Positions 1 through 8,423 of a stretch of 64,000 nt of DNA are shown one piece after another (position 1 is the stretch's first letter; each line of letters opens with the position of its first letter). A program made the translations under genes and the position numbers. The notes under the pieces are model-generated. The model saw only the letters and a list, made by a program, of their open reading frames with translations. It was not told where the DNA came from and ran no database searches. Origin of the DNA: Guptibacillus hwajinpoensis (GTDB taxonomy: Bacteria > Bacillota > Bacilli > Bacillales > Guptibacillaceae); NCBI RefSeq assembly GCF_020171785.1, contig NZ_JAIVAE010000006.1, forward strand, positions 248,001-312,000, given 5' to 3'.

Positions 1-455
1 GCAACTGATACCCAGATTGTAAATTTAGCTTGTGTTAATTGTTCCAATATTTCACTTTGAATATTTTCAAAAGAGGTTTGAATCTCTATAATATCTTCTG
101 GAATTAATCCTTCTCCTGTTACAACAAATTCATCCTGTTCATTCCTCTGTAAGGCATACCCACAATATTTAATGATTTCGTTTATAGGTTCTATTAAATC
201 TGAGGCTATATTGATATCACTTCCAAGATATGTTCTTGAATATACAATATGGTTCATAAATCTTTCAAGTTGTTTTGAGTTATTGATGTCCTCTAACTTT
301 GATAAAGTGTAATCACTCCTAGATGGAAACCCTCTAGCATAAACATCTTCACTACCATATTGATTAAATAAATCTACTAATTCTGGACCTGTTCGATAAT
401 AACACTCATTGATGTATGGTACTAAATGTTTTAACGCAATTTCATCCAATTTCAA
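1..455 (-). CDS. Partial AbiJ-NTD-like / phospholipase D-like protein (N-terminal 151 residues)
   Basis: This open frame enters from the left edge and begins at a TTG at 453-455, preceded by a GAAGGGA ribosome site about 10 bases upstream. No stop occurs in the visible 151 codons. The N-terminal part contains GPELVDLFNQYG and GFPSRSDYT, a pattern I associate with AbiJ-type N-terminal domains of abortive-infection proteins. The last visible residues, QAKFTIWVSVA, resemble the opening strand of a phospholipase D-like nuclease domain (AK.TIWVAVAWF). The combination suggests a defence protein with a nuclease-type effector. It sits next to a tmRNA attachment remnant, so it probably belongs to an integrated island. 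Family assignment is by motif memory only; the C-terminal catalytic HKD motifs lie outside the window. Confidence 0.6.
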   Translation of the reverse strand, partial: MKLDEIALKHLVPYINECYYRTGPELVDLFNQYGSEDVYARGFPSRSDYTLSKLEDINNSKQLERFMNHIVYSRTYLGSDINIASDLIEPINEIIKYCGYALQRNEQDEFVVTGEGLIPEDIIEIQTSFENIQSEILEQLTQAKFTIWVSV

Positions 456-663
456 AGTTTATCTATCCCTTCTAATTATTTTAATAATATTATATCTATT
501 AACAAGGAACATTTGGGAAAAGCTTTAAAACTTGCTAGTAATTAGTATATAATGATTCACAGAAGGTCTCCGAACTCAGTTCGTAAATATGTAATACTCC
601 CTAATAATAATAATCGTTAATGATGGCACTTCTAAGTCTTACTGTTAAAGGGACTAAGAATTG

Positions 664-751
664 TAGTGAAACGCTAATATAACGACTACACTCGTAGAAG
701 CTTAAGTGCCGATACTTCTGGACGTGGGTTCGACTCCCACCGTCTCCACCA
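664..751 (+). ncRNA. ssrA: 3' end of tmRNA (ssrA), attachment-site remnant of an island
   Basis: The segment reads like the last ~88 nt of a Bacillus tmRNA: a GTGAAAC-like stretch, the CGACTACACTCGTAGAAGCTTAAG region, the T-arm GGGTTCGACTCCC, and encoded CCA at 749-751. The 5' half (the conserved ...ACGGATTCGACAGG start) and the tag reading frame are not found in the preceding 650 bases, so this is a fragment and not a whole gene. Integrases commonly use the ssrA 3' end as attB. The likeliest reading is that an island lies to the left, an intact ssrA lies beyond it, and this copy is the displaced original 3' end. The exact 5' limit of homology is uncertain. Confidence 0.8.
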
Positions 752-773
752 AATACATATTTGGTGGTTTTTT
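746..773 (+). terminator. Terminator after tmRNA 3' end
   Basis: CCACCAAATA and TATTTGGTGG form a stem that starts in the tmRNA acceptor bases and is followed by TTTTTT. A second short hairpin with a T-run follows at about 808-838 (GCCCA...TGGGC). Between them, and in the rest of 456-663, I see no gene. Confidence 0.75.
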
Positions 774-835
774 ATTTGGAAAAAATCATAGCATATAGGA
801 ACCCTTGGCCCACCCTTTGACGGACTGGGCTTTTT

Positions 836-1333
836 TTAACGTGATTTTCCTTCCTCGGTATACTTTTTATTCAGACGCTTATTGAAAGAGTCAGCTTGTG
901 GAGTGACCTTAATCGATCCTAGCGCTTTTCCTAAGCCAAATACGGGCATGTTACCATAAAGACTTTCGTAATGAGAGTTCGGAAGGACATATGTTTCGTG
1001 GTAGATCCCAACAGCACGGTTGTTTCCAATTTTTTGATTAAAGTTCTTCCATGCTTTTAGATGGGCTTGTCCATGCGCATATTGACGGAGATCTTCAGAA
1101 GAGCGCCAGTATTGAAGAAGTAGCGTTGTTCGGAAGCTAAAGAAATTTTCCATTGAGAGGCAACCTAACTGCTTGTTAATGCTAAGTTCACGAATCATAC
1201 CAGGCATCGCAAGAAAAACGGGTAGCCACTTATGCACAGCCCACCATTGATTGATTCGCATTCCAATGAGAAAGACGACAACATCCTGTCCTTTATCTAC
1301 CGTGTAGCGCCCTTTGAATACTTGATTTGCCAT
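836..1333 (-). CDS. DUF4188 domain-containing protein
   Basis: 165-residue protein, probably cytoplasmic. The start is the ATG at 1331-1333, directly behind GAAAGGAGG; a longer frame exists upstream but it overlaps the padR gene and has no better ribosome site. The sequence (GQDVVVFLIGMRINQWWAVHKWLPVF, GCLSMENFFSFRTTLLLQYWRS, YWRSSEDLRQYAHGQAH) is typical of the DUF4188 family, which resembles ferredoxin-like dimeric monooxygenase/heme-degrading folds. No substrate is known to me. It lies 13 bases behind the PadR regulator on the same strand, so the two are very likely co-transcribed and this gene is a candidate target of that regulator. Confidence 0.8.
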   Translation of the reverse strand: MANQVFKGRYTVDKGQDVVVFLIGMRINQWWAVHKWLPVFLAMPGMIRELSINKQLGCLSMENFFSFRTTLLLQYWRSSEDLRQYAHGQAHLKAWKNFNQKIGNNRAVGIYHETYVLPNSHYESLYGNMPVFGLGKALGSIKVTPQADSFNKRLNKKYTEEGKSR

Positions 1334-1346
1334 TTCTCTTTCCTCC

Positions 1347-1886
1347 TTAAAGTACGTTTTTAGCATTCATCACCCAATCATTAGCTGCTTCCGTTGTCCG
1401 TATTCCATAATCCAATGTGAGGAGCCAGAATTTTGCCTCTTCCTGATCACCGTAAGTCCCATATATCATTTCTTTAATTGCGTGATACGTATTCAGCCGT
1501 TCTTGAAGTTTTGAATGGTAATGATCTAATTGCTTTAAGGTTATTTCAGTGCTCTGATGATGACTGAAAAAAAGTTTAAGTAAAAGCTCATTTTTTTCTA
1601 CGCCGATTTCCTGAATAGGCGTTTCCATCCAGTCTTTAAGAGCCTCCCACCCCAAGGAGGTTAGTTGATATTCCTTTTTATCGGGCTTCCCTGACGTGCT
1701 CTCCTCTTGCACTGTAATGAGTTTTTCATCAAGGAGTTTTTTAAGGGTTGGATATATTTGTCCGTAGCTGATTTTCCAAAAATGATTTAAACTTCCATCC
1801 ATCATTTTCTTCATTGAATATCCCGTTTGACAACCAATTGTTAATAATCCAAGAATCGCATATTTCGTATGCATTTGCTTTTCCAC
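1347..1886 (-). CDS. PadR family transcriptional regulator
   Basis: 179-residue regulator. The N-terminal winged helix (residues ~5-85) contains the PadR signature ILGLL...GYSMKKMM, SYGQIYPTLKKLLDEKLI and KKEYQLTSLGWEALKDWM. The rest is the helical PadR C-terminal dimerisation domain. The GTG at 1884-1886 is taken as start with AGGATG upstream; an ATG five codons in is an alternative. It is first in an operon with the DUF4188 gene. An AT-rich palindrome in its promoter region (1909-1920) is a plausible autoregulatory operator. PadR proteins usually repress their own operon and respond to small phenolic or drug-like ligands; the ligand here is unknown. Confidence 0.88.
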   Translation of the reverse strand: MEKQMHTKYAILGLLTIGCQTGYSMKKMMDGSLNHFWKISYGQIYPTLKKLLDEKLITVQEESTSGKPDKKEYQLTSLGWEALKDWMETPIQEIGVEKNELLLKLFFSHHQSTEITLKQLDHYHSKLQERLNTYHAIKEMIYGTYGDQEEAKFWLLTLDYGIRTTEAANDWVMNAKNVL

Positions 1887-1908
1887 TTATTCACATCCTA
1901 TATCTTAT

Positions 1909-1935
1909 TGATACATATCATTTAGATATATCATA
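1909..1935. promoter_or_regulatory. Candidate PadR operator
   Basis: TGATACATATCA at 1909-1920 is a near-perfect palindrome (TGATA/TATCA arms). The adjacent AGATATATCA repeats one half. It lies 23-50 bases upstream of the padR start, where a self-repressing PadR dimer would bind. Assignment rests on symmetry and position only. Confidence 0.4.
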
Positions 1936-2033
1936 TAGCATTTCCAAACAGATCAAAAGATAAAATTGTAATATTCCGATTTTTATCTTGATGCATAAAA
2001 CAAGCCGCCCATTTGGACGGCTTGATTATTAAA

Positions 2034-2450
2034 TCAATTCGATGCTGCTTCTTTTACTTCTAATTCACGCTGATTAAAAACCTTTTTTGCAAGCGTAAGC
2101 GCATTGAGAACGCGCGGAAAGCCTGTATAAGGAATCAGCTGCATAATGGCTTCGACCAATTCTTTTGGTGTTAGACCGGAAGTGAGAGCGGTATTAATAT
2201 GAAGCTCCAGCTGTGGTTCCGTTCCTTGTGTAATGAGGGAAGAAAGCGTGATGAGTGCTCGTTGCTGATTAGTTAAGCCTTCCCGAGAATATATATCGCC
2301 ATAGGCAAATTCGATAATGTATTTTCCAACGTCTGGAGCGATCTCTTCTAGGTCATCTGAAATTTTCAGATGCGTTGAGATGTCATCGTTTGTTGACAGT
2401 GTGTATTCCATCAATTTATCTAGCCCTTGCTTCATGCGATCATTTTCCAT
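2034..2450 (-). CDS. Carboxymuconolactone decarboxylase (CMD) family protein
   Basis: 138-residue cytoplasmic protein of the CMD/AhpD-like alpha-helical fold. The start is the ATG at 2448-2450 with GGAGG 7 bases upstream; the longer frame upstream lacks support. FAYGDIYSREGLTNQQRALITLSSLITQG and the LHINTALTSGLTPKELVEAIMQLIPYTGFPRVLNA block are diagnostic for the family. No CxxC peroxidatic pair is visible, so this is more like a gamma-carboxymuconolactone decarboxylase homologue than an AhpD peroxidase partner. It follows a LysR regulator on the same strand at a 116-base gap, which may control it. The substrate is unknown. Confidence 0.85.
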   Translation of the reverse strand: MENDRMKQGLDKLMEYTLSTNDDISTHLKISDDLEEIAPDVGKYIIEFAYGDIYSREGLTNQQRALITLSSLITQGTEPQLELHINTALTSGLTPKELVEAIMQLIPYTGFPRVLNALTLAKKVFNQRELEVKEAASN

Positions 2451-2566
2451 TGTAAAAGCCTCCTGGTGTCTTTCCTTTAGTAAGATCACGTCTCCCACTA
2501 TAACGCTAGAAGGCTTTGGTGTGAAATACCAATAAGGAATCACGACCATGCATTATCGGTATGGAG

Positions 2567-3445
2567 CTAGATGGAGGAATTAATGTAGTTAATAAAAGCA
2601 CGGGAAGCATAAGAAATGTATTTTTCTTTTCTTAGGATAATGCCAAGGTCCCATGGGATTTCTGGATTGACGAGTGGAATGGAAACGACGTTGCTTTGGT
2701 TGATTTTTGTAAGAATGGATTTTGGAAAAAAGGTGACGCCGAGATTGTGACTCACCATATCGCTAATAAAATCCCACTGAGAGCTAACGTAGGAGATATT
2801 AGGCTCAAATCCAGCCTGACGACACTGTTCAATCATCTGGTCGTGTAACATAAAGTCTTCACTAAATAGGATGATCCGCTCATTTCGTAACTCGCTAATT
2901 GAGACCGAATTTTTTTCTGCGAATGGATGGGAACTGTGCACAAACAGCATTAATTCTTCCTTTTTAAAAGGGAGTGTTTCGAACTTGGTTTCATCGACAG
3001 GCAAAAGTCCAACTGCAAAATCCAATTCACCGTAGAGGATTTTTTGTTGCGCGATGTTGGCTCCATGCTCCATTAGTTCGATCGTAATATCAGGATAGAG
3101 TTCTTGGAACCCTTTTAAGATACTAGGAAAGTAGAGGGCGCCGATGAGTGGCGGGAGGCCGACTTTGATGTGCCCTTTCTTTAAATTCATCATGTCATAT
3201 AAGTGAGAAGAAAGATCGTCGACCATATTTAATATTTTCTCGCCCTGCAAATAGACGATTTTTCCTGCATCGGTTAATTCACTCGATCGTGCCGAGCGAT
3301 CGAGTAGTTCAACATCTAACTCAGCCTCTAAACTTTTCACCATTTTACTTAAGGTTGGCTGTGAGATGTAGAGGGAGTGTGAGGCTTTGGTGAAGCTTTT
3401 TTGCTTTGCCACTTCAACGAAATAGGCTAATTGCTTAATGTCCAT
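2567..3445 (-). CDS. LysR family transcriptional regulator
   Basis: 292-residue protein with an N-terminal winged helix-turn-helix (residues 1-60: MDIKQLAYFVEVAKQKSFTKASHSLYISQPTLSKMVKSLE) and a LysR substrate-binding domain (~90-290). This is the usual length for the family. The start is the ATG at 3443-3445. The gene lies upstream of the CMD gene on the same strand and diverges from the DJ-1/PfpI gene, so either could be its target. The effector is unknown; nothing in the sequence separates a CynR-, YwfK- or CitR-like specificity. Confidence 0.92.
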   Translation of the reverse strand: MDIKQLAYFVEVAKQKSFTKASHSLYISQPTLSKMVKSLEAELDVELLDRSARSSELTDAGKIVYLQGEKILNMVDDLSSHLYDMMNLKKGHIKVGLPPLIGALYFPSILKGFQELYPDITIELMEHGANIAQQKILYGELDFAVGLLPVDETKFETLPFKKEELMLFVHSSHPFAEKNSVSISELRNERIILFSEDFMLHDQMIEQCRQAGFEPNISYVSSQWDFISDMVSHNLGVTFFPKSILTKINQSNVVSIPLVNPEIPWDLGIILRKEKYISYASRAFINYINSSI

Positions 3446-3629
3446 ATGAAAGCTCCTGTCTCTATTCCCATCAGAAAGGGAAATGCATTATGGTTTATTG
3501 TAGTCGCAAGTCATCCGCGAATTCAACCATAGACAGAGATTCTAGACGTATTTTTTGAGAGATCTGTTAGAAATGTAAAAAAGAGGGGTAATGAAAAAGG
3601 AAATCAAAATTCTTATGGAGGTGCTCGTT

Positions 3630-4181
3630 TTGAGTAAAAACGTATTAATCATTTCCGGTGATGCTGTTGAAGCACTTGAGATTTTCTACCCTTACTATCG
3701 CTGTCTAGAGGAAGGATTTAATGTGACGATTGCGTCCCCGACCGTTAAGAAACTACAAACGGTATGCCACGACTTTACAGATGAAATGGAAACGTTTGTT
3801 GAGAAACAAGCCTACGGAATTGAATCACATACTTCGTTTGCAGAGATTAAACCAGCTGAGTACGATGGTTTAATTATTCCAGGCGGACGAGCACCAGAGT
3901 ACATTCGAATGGATGAAAGCGTACCTGGCATCGTCAGACACTTTTTTGAAGAAAATAAGCCGGTAGGTGCGATTTGTCATGCGGCACAGGTTCTTAATGT
4001 GGTTCCTGATATGATGAAAGATCGCGAGTATACCGCTTATCCAGCTTGTAAACCGGATGTAACCGCATGTGGGGCTACATACATTGATGAGAAAGTCCAT
4101 ACAGCTGATAATCTCGTGTCAGGGCAGGCATGGCCTGACTTACCAGGATTTATGAAAGAATTTCTCCGTTTATTAAGATAA
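3630..4181 (+). CDS. DJ-1/PfpI family protein
   Basis: 183-residue protein of the DJ-1/PfpI class I glutamine amidotransferase-like fold. The nucleophile-elbow motif is AICHAAQVL, with the cysteine followed by His, and an upstream GLIIPGGRAPEY supplies the conserved Gly-Gly and Glu region. Such proteins act as glyoxalase III-type hydrolases, deglycases/chaperones or peptidases; the sequence does not decide which. I take TTG 3630-3632 as start because ATGGAGG lies 8-10 bases upstream; the longer frame from 3591 has a weaker context. It is divergent from the LysR gene and ends at a strong terminator. Confidence 0.87.
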   Translation: MSKNVLIISGDAVEALEIFYPYYRCLEEGFNVTIASPTVKKLQTVCHDFTDEMETFVEKQAYGIESHTSFAEIKPAEYDGLIIPGGRAPEYIRMDESVPGIVRHFFEENKPVGAICHAAQVLNVVPDMMKDREYTAYPACKPDVTACGATYIDEKVHTADNLVSGQAWPDLPGFMKEFLRLLR

Positions 4182-4191
4182 TGACACGCGA

Positions 4192-4222
4192 AACCCCCTG
4201 ATTGTCCGATCAGGGGGTTTTT
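4192..4222 (+). terminator. Terminator after DJ-1/PfpI gene
   Basis: AACCCCCTGAT and ATCAGGGGGTT form an 11-bp stem followed by TTTTT. The convergent repeat-protein gene ends right at its edge, so the hairpin may serve both strands. Confidence 0.85.
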
Positions 4223-4764
4223 TAAGAAGAGGGATATTTCGTTTGACCAATAGCTGAAATAACAGAGCCAACTGCCTGAATCCAGCTTCCTACGACATTA
4301 ATAGTGGTAGCTTCTTCATTGTTCAGCTCTTTAATACCTGAAATCGCTTGAAGCGAATTGCCGACTGCCTGAAGAAAGTTGCCATAAATGCTATATAACG
4401 CTGATGCAGAAACTTCCCCCCCTAAGGCATCTGCAAGAGATACTCCACCACCAAGGGCTTGAAGCCAGTTTCCGTCAATATCTAAAATTTGTTTCACTTT
4501 ATCATCAAAATCAATCAGAATTCCTGTCACAACCGTCGAGTTCCCAATTGCCTGAAGCTGATTGCCAATCTTGTCTAACGAAGGGGGAGTGATCGTATCG
4601 GCGATTAGAGCGTTTCCTGTTCCCTGCATCACATTTCCAATAAGATTTAAACTATCAAGTATAGAGGAGGGGATTTCTTTAATAGGTGTACTACCAATAG
4701 CGGCTAAGATCGTTCCAATCGCTTGAATCCAAGAGCCAAATACACCTTTTACTTCATTATCCAT
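4222..4764 (-). CDS. DUF6944-like repetitive protein
   Basis: 180-residue protein built from imperfect repeats of about 28-30 residues centred on G(S/N)W(I/L)QA(I/V)G: GSWIQAIGTILAAIG near the N-terminus, then GNVMQGTG, GNQLQAIG, GNWLQALG, GNFLQAVG and GSWIQAVGSVISAIG at the C-terminus. No signal peptide or membrane anchor is seen. I recognise the pattern from Bacillus proteins annotated as DUF6944-family repetitive proteins; function is unknown. The start ATG at 4762-4764 is preceded by GAAGGCGAT. The first and last repeats are most alike, which gives the protein a symmetric look. Confidence 0.72.
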   Translation of the reverse strand: MDNEVKGVFGSWIQAIGTILAAIGSTPIKEIPSSILDSLNLIGNVMQGTGNALIADTITPPSLDKIGNQLQAIGNSTVVTGILIDFDDKVKQILDIDGNWLQALGGGVSLADALGGEVSASALYSIYGNFLQAVGNSLQAISGIKELNNEEATTINVVGSWIQAVGSVISAIGQTKYPSS

Positions 4765-4841
4765 GATGTATCGCCTTCTTCAAAAGTCGTCCTACTGTAT
4801 TCTATACAAAACAGAAAAATATGTTAATGATACGAGGGTGG

Positions 4842-6047
4842 TTATGAACGCACATCCATGTTTAGAGATGTAGAATTGCTCTGACGATATTTTAGGAAAA
4901 AGATACTTGTTATTGTAATCGACATAATGCCAAAAATGACAGACATCATTTGAAGACCGATCAGGTCTAACATCAACCCTGTTAAAAGCAAAACAATTTG
5001 AAAAATGATCCGATCTAGCATATTTCGGAATGAAAAGAATCGTCCGTGAAATTCTTTTGGTACTCTTGTTTGAAAAATGGTAGCAGCCGTTGGAAAAAAA
5101 CACCCAACTGAGTAACCGAATATACTAAACGCGATAACCGATAGAACAGGACTGTTTGCAAAAAAGAGCAGTAGCTGGGATAGTCCGATAATAAAGGAAA
5201 ACAAAAATAGAATGGTGTAAGGCGATTGCTTACTTGAAATTCTCTTTACAGCGAAAGCCCCTACCATAAACGACAGCCCTTCAGCTGTATATATCCAGCT
5301 TTTAATGAGCGAATTGTCTTGAAGCTCACTGATGCTAATCACAAGCAAATTAAATCCACCGATAAATAAGAGTGGAACTAACGTCATAATCAGTGTCATC
5401 ATCACAATGGGGAGCTCTTTTATTATTGGAAACAAAAGCGTAAAGCTACTTTCTGCTTTTGAACGCTTCGTATCGGAAACGTCATTTTCTTCAATAGTAA
5501 GGAAAAACGTAAATACGACAAGAAGAAAATATGCCCCTAAAGAAAGAAGGTACATCGTTGATAGTGACATGATCACTAGAAAGATTCCTGCAATGGCGGT
5601 GCCAAGTACTCTTGATAACGTGGCTACATTCATATGAATCCCATTCATTTGCAGAAGCTCTTTTTCTTTTACGACGAGAGGAATGGCAGCCTGGAGAGCA
5701 GGAAAGTAAAAAGCAGCAGCTGCTTGAATGAGAATCAGAAAAATAACCATCCATAGTACAGAGCCAGTTTGAATGGCGACCAGCATGAAAATGACACTAA
5801 TCGCTCTGGCAAGTCCAGCTACGATCATCACGGTTTTCTTCTTCATCTGATCTGTCACGCGTCCGGCATACGGACCAATCGCAACCCCGGCAAGGAGTCC
5901 AATGGCCAGAATAACGGCTTTCATAAAATCAGATGGAACTTTTTCCTGCATAAATTCTAAGTTGCCAATAATCCCGAGCCATAAACCTAACCCGGCCACG
6001 AACTCACCTGTTAGTAAAATCCAAACATTTTTATTTTGCCACATCAT
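4842..6047 (-). CDS. MFS transporter
   Basis: 401-residue integral membrane protein with about 12 predicted hydrophobic segments and the MFS loop signature GVAIGPYAGRVTDQMKKKTVM near residues 55-75. It resembles the MFS_3/enterobactin-exporter-like group of drug and metabolite exporters common in Bacillus. The start ATG at 6045-6047 follows GAGGT. It is transcribed alone, towards the DUF6944-like gene. No substrate can be inferred. Confidence 0.85.
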   Translation of the reverse strand: MMWQNKNVWILLTGEFVAGLGLWLGIIGNLEFMQEKVPSDFMKAVILAIGLLAGVAIGPYAGRVTDQMKKKTVMIVAGLARAISVIFMLVAIQTGSVLWMVIFLILIQAAAAFYFPALQAAIPLVVKEKELLQMNGIHMNVATLSRVLGTAIAGIFLVIMSLSTMYLLSLGAYFLLVVFTFFLTIEENDVSDTKRSKAESSFTLLFPIIKELPIVMMTLIMTLVPLLFIGGFNLLVISISELQDNSLIKSWIYTAEGLSFMVGAFAVKRISSKQSPYTILFLFSFIIGLSQLLLFFANSPVLSVIAFSIFGYSVGCFFPTAATIFQTRVPKEFHGRFFSFRNMLDRIIFQIVLLLTGLMLDLIGLQMMSVIFGIMSITITSIFFLKYRQSNSTSLNMDVRS

Positions 6048-6205
6048 GCCGACCTCAATTTTTCTTATTTTTTATCATCATACCATGAGTATGCAGTTGG
6101 GAATTACGAATCTCGAAAGAATTTATTGAAAAGAAGAGAGATCTTTTTTTCACCAGTATGTCAGCACCTCTTTCTGTTCATGCTAGAAAGAAGGAGGTGA
6201 AGGGA

Positions 6206-6364
6206 ATGGCATTAGATGTGTTGTGCGAAGTCGCAAACTGCGTTCACAACCGTAATGGGAAAAATTGTGGAGCAGACGAAATCTATGTTGTCAGTCATCA
6301 GGGAAATAAAGCACGTAATAGTGAAGAAACTGATTGTAAAACATTTGAGCCTGGTACCCTTTAA
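6206..6364 (+). CDS. DUF1540 domain-containing protein
   Basis: 52-residue cysteine-rich protein. The pattern C-E-V-A-N-C...NGKNCGADEIYV...ARNSEETDCKTF has four cysteines spaced as in DUF1540 proteins, probably a small zinc-binding knuckle. Several Bacillus members are sporulation-associated, but nothing here proves that. ATG 6206 lies 4 bases behind AAGGAGGTGAAGGG, better than the longer frame from 6158. It is monocistronic with its own terminator. Confidence 0.85.
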   Translation: MALDVLCEVANCVHNRNGKNCGADEIYVVSHQGNKARNSEETDCKTFEPGTL

Positions 6365-6391
6365 ACTCTTCCAAGCGTTACGATAAAAAAT

Positions 6392-6428
6392 GAAGCCGTC
6401 CTCATCAGAGGGCGGCTTCTCATTGTTT
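6392..6428 (+). terminator. Terminator after DUF1540 gene
   Basis: GAAGCCGTCCTC pairs with GAGGGCGGCTTC around a short loop, followed by a T-rich tail. Confidence 0.75.
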
Positions 6429-6478
6429 TGGAATCAATACTCCTTATAGGAAGATAGCATTCGCGAAAAGTTTACAAA

Positions 6479-6521
6479 TAAATTCAGATAATTGTTTGCG
6501 TTAAAGTACGAAAACTAGTAT
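6479..6521 (+). promoter_or_regulatory. Candidate CodY box and promoter upstream of ilvD
   Basis: TAAATTCAGATAATT at 6479-6493 matches the CodY consensus AATTTTCWGAAAATT at 11 of 15 positions. It abuts a possible promoter, TTGTTT (6492-6497) and TAGTAT (6516-6521) with an 18-base spacer. ilvD is a known CodY target in Bacillus, which raises the prior; four mismatches keep this tentative. Confidence 0.4.
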
Positions 6522-6591
6522 CATCAAAGAATATAAATTTTGAATTAAATAAATTGTCTAATTTTATACGTGATGTGGAAGGGTGATTGGA

Positions 6592-8286
6592 ATGGAAGGC
6601 AAAAAAGATCTTCGAATCAGAAGTAAAGTAATCAGTGAAGGTGTAAATCGAGTACCTAACCGCTCCATGCTTCGAGCAGTCGGTTTTACCGATGAAGATT
6701 TCAAAAAACCAATGATTGGTGTAGCGAGTACGTGGAGTGAAGTTACGCCGTGTAACGTACATATTGATTCTCTTGCGCGTGAGGCGAAAGCGGGCGCTAA
6801 AGATAACGGCGGCGCGCCAATGATTTTTAATACGATTACCGTTTCTGATGGGATTGCGATGGGGCATGAGGGGATGTTCTATTCTTTGCCAAGTCGCGAA
6901 ATCATCGCGGATTCAATTGAAACGGTCACAAATGCAGAACGTCTTGATGGCATTGTCGCAATTGGCGGCTGTGACAAAACAACGCCAGGTTGCTTAATCG
7001 CAATTGGTCGTATGAACATTCCGTCCGTGTACGTGTACGGTGGTACCATTCAGCCAGGTAAACTGAATGGAAATGATATTGACATCGTTTCGTCATTTGA
7101 AGCGGTTGGACAATATCAAGCTGGAACAATTAACGACGAAGAGTTGCACAAAGTTGAATGTTCTGCTTGTCCTGGTGCTGGCGCGTGTGGCGGAATGTAT
7201 ACGGCAAACACAATGGCATCTGCGGTTGAAGCACTAGGAATGAGTATCCCAGGCTCATCCTCAACGCCTGCAGTGAATGATTATAAAGAAACAGAATGTC
7301 GTCAAGCTGGAGAACTAGTGGTTTCCCTTCTTGAAAAAGACATCTATCCTCGTGACATTATGACAAAAGAAGCATTCGAAAATGCGATCACGGTTGTCAT
7401 GGCTCTTGGTGGTTCAACAAATGCCTTCTTGCATTTAACGGCAATGGCCCACTCAGCTGGTGTCGACTTATCATTGGATGATTTCGAACGCGTTCGTGAA
7501 CGTGTTCCATACATTGCAGACATGAAGCCGAGCGGTAAATATGTCATGCAAGATCTATATGAAATTGGCGGCGTACCTGCTGTCATGAAGCTTCTTCATG
7601 AGCATGGCTTGCTTCACGGAGATTGCCTCACAGTGACAGGAAAAACGGTCGCAGAAAACTTGGCCGAAGCCCCAGCGCTAAAAGAAGGACAAGAAATTAT
7701 CCGTTCTCTAAATGATCCGATTAAAGCAAGTGGCCCACTTGTTGTTCTACGAGGGAACCTAGCTCCTGAAGGTTCTGTTGCAAAAATGTCCGGTCAGAAA
7801 ATTAGTCAATTTGAAGGACCAGCTCGTGTTTATAATAACGAAGCAGAAGCAACGGCAGCAATCGAAGCGGATGATATTAAAGAAGGTGACGTTGTCGTTA
7901 TTCGTAATGTAGGTCCTAAAGGCGGACCTGGTATGCCGGAAATGCTTTCCATTACTTCCATGATTGTTGGGAAAGGATTAAATGGGAAAGTTGCCCTTAT
8001 GACAGACGGACGCTTCTCAGGCGGATCGCACGGCTTTGTGATCGGTCATGTCTCACCAGAAGCGTTTGTTGGTGGACCGATCGGCCTCTTGAAAGAAGGG
8101 GACACCATTACAATTGATAGTGACAAGCAACAAATCAATTTTGACGTCACTGACGAAGAACTCGAGCGTCGCCGAGCTGAATGGGTACGCCCAGAGCTTC
8201 GATATAAGACAGGTATTCTCGGTAAATATGCAAGACTCGTTTCTTCATCCGCAAAAGGTGCAGTAACAGATCTTGATCTTGAGTAA
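6592..8286 (+). CDS. ilvD: Dihydroxy-acid dehydratase
   Basis: 564-residue Fe-S enzyme that dehydrates 2,3-dihydroxy-isovalerate/-methylvalerate to the 2-keto acids of valine and isoleucine synthesis. The three cluster-ligand cysteines are visible: Cys54 (TPCNVH), Cys127 (GGCDKTTPG) and Cys199 ([16 protein letters not shown]). The C-terminal [17 protein letters not shown] block is intact. Length is normal. ATG 6592 is chosen because GGAAGGG ends 8 bases upstream; GTG 6583 overlaps that site. The gene stands alone here, apart from any ilvBNC-leu cluster, with its own promoter region and terminator. Confidence 0.97.
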   Translation: MEGKKDLRIRSKVISEGVNRVPNRSMLRAVGFTDEDFKKPMIGVASTWSEVTPCNVHIDSLAREAKAGAKDNGGAPMIFNTITVSDGIAMGHEGMFYSLPSREIIADSIETVTNAERLDGIVAIGGCDKTTPGCLIAIGRMNIPSVYVYGGTIQPGKLNGNDIDIVSSFEAVGQYQAGTINDEELHKVECSACPGAGACGGMYTANTMASAVEALGMSIPGSSSTPAVNDYKETECRQAGELVVSLLEKDIYPRDIMTKEAFENAITVVMALGGSTNAFLHLTAMAHSAGVDLSLDDFERVRERVPYIADMKPSGKYVMQDLYEIGGVPAVMKLLHEHGLLHGDCLTVTGKTVAENLAEAPALKEGQEIIRSLNDPIKASGPLVVLRGNLAPEGSVAKMSGQKISQFEGPARVYNNEAEATAAIEADDIKEGDVVVIRNVGPKGGPGMPEMLSITSMIVGKGLNGKVALMTDGRFSGGSHGFVIGHVSPEAFVGGPIGLLKEGDTITIDSDKQQINFDVTDEELERRRAEWVRPELRYKTGILGKYARLVSSSAKGAVTDLDLE

Positions 8287-8297
8287 ATGATAGTGCG

Positions 8298-8336
8298 AAA
8301 GCCAGCTTCCTTCTATGTGGAGGAGCTGGCTTTTTT
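8298..8336 (+). terminator. Terminator after ilvD
   Basis: AAAGCCAGCTTCC and GGAGCTGGCTTTTTT form a stem of about 10 bp followed by six T. Confidence 0.85.
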
Positions 8337-8423
8337 GATTTTATTGAGCAAAGGAAATAATGAATTAGTGGAGAATGAATTTGTATAGCTTAGAAAATAA
8401 AATCCAGAGGAGAGTGTCTCCCT

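Noticed and set aside
1-773. Complete tmRNA gene
   Set aside because: The conserved 5' end and tag-coding segment are absent; only the 3' portion is recognisable.
5332-6129. Several plus-strand open frames inside the MFS gene
   Set aside because: They are antisense shadows without ribosome sites and with unlikely composition.
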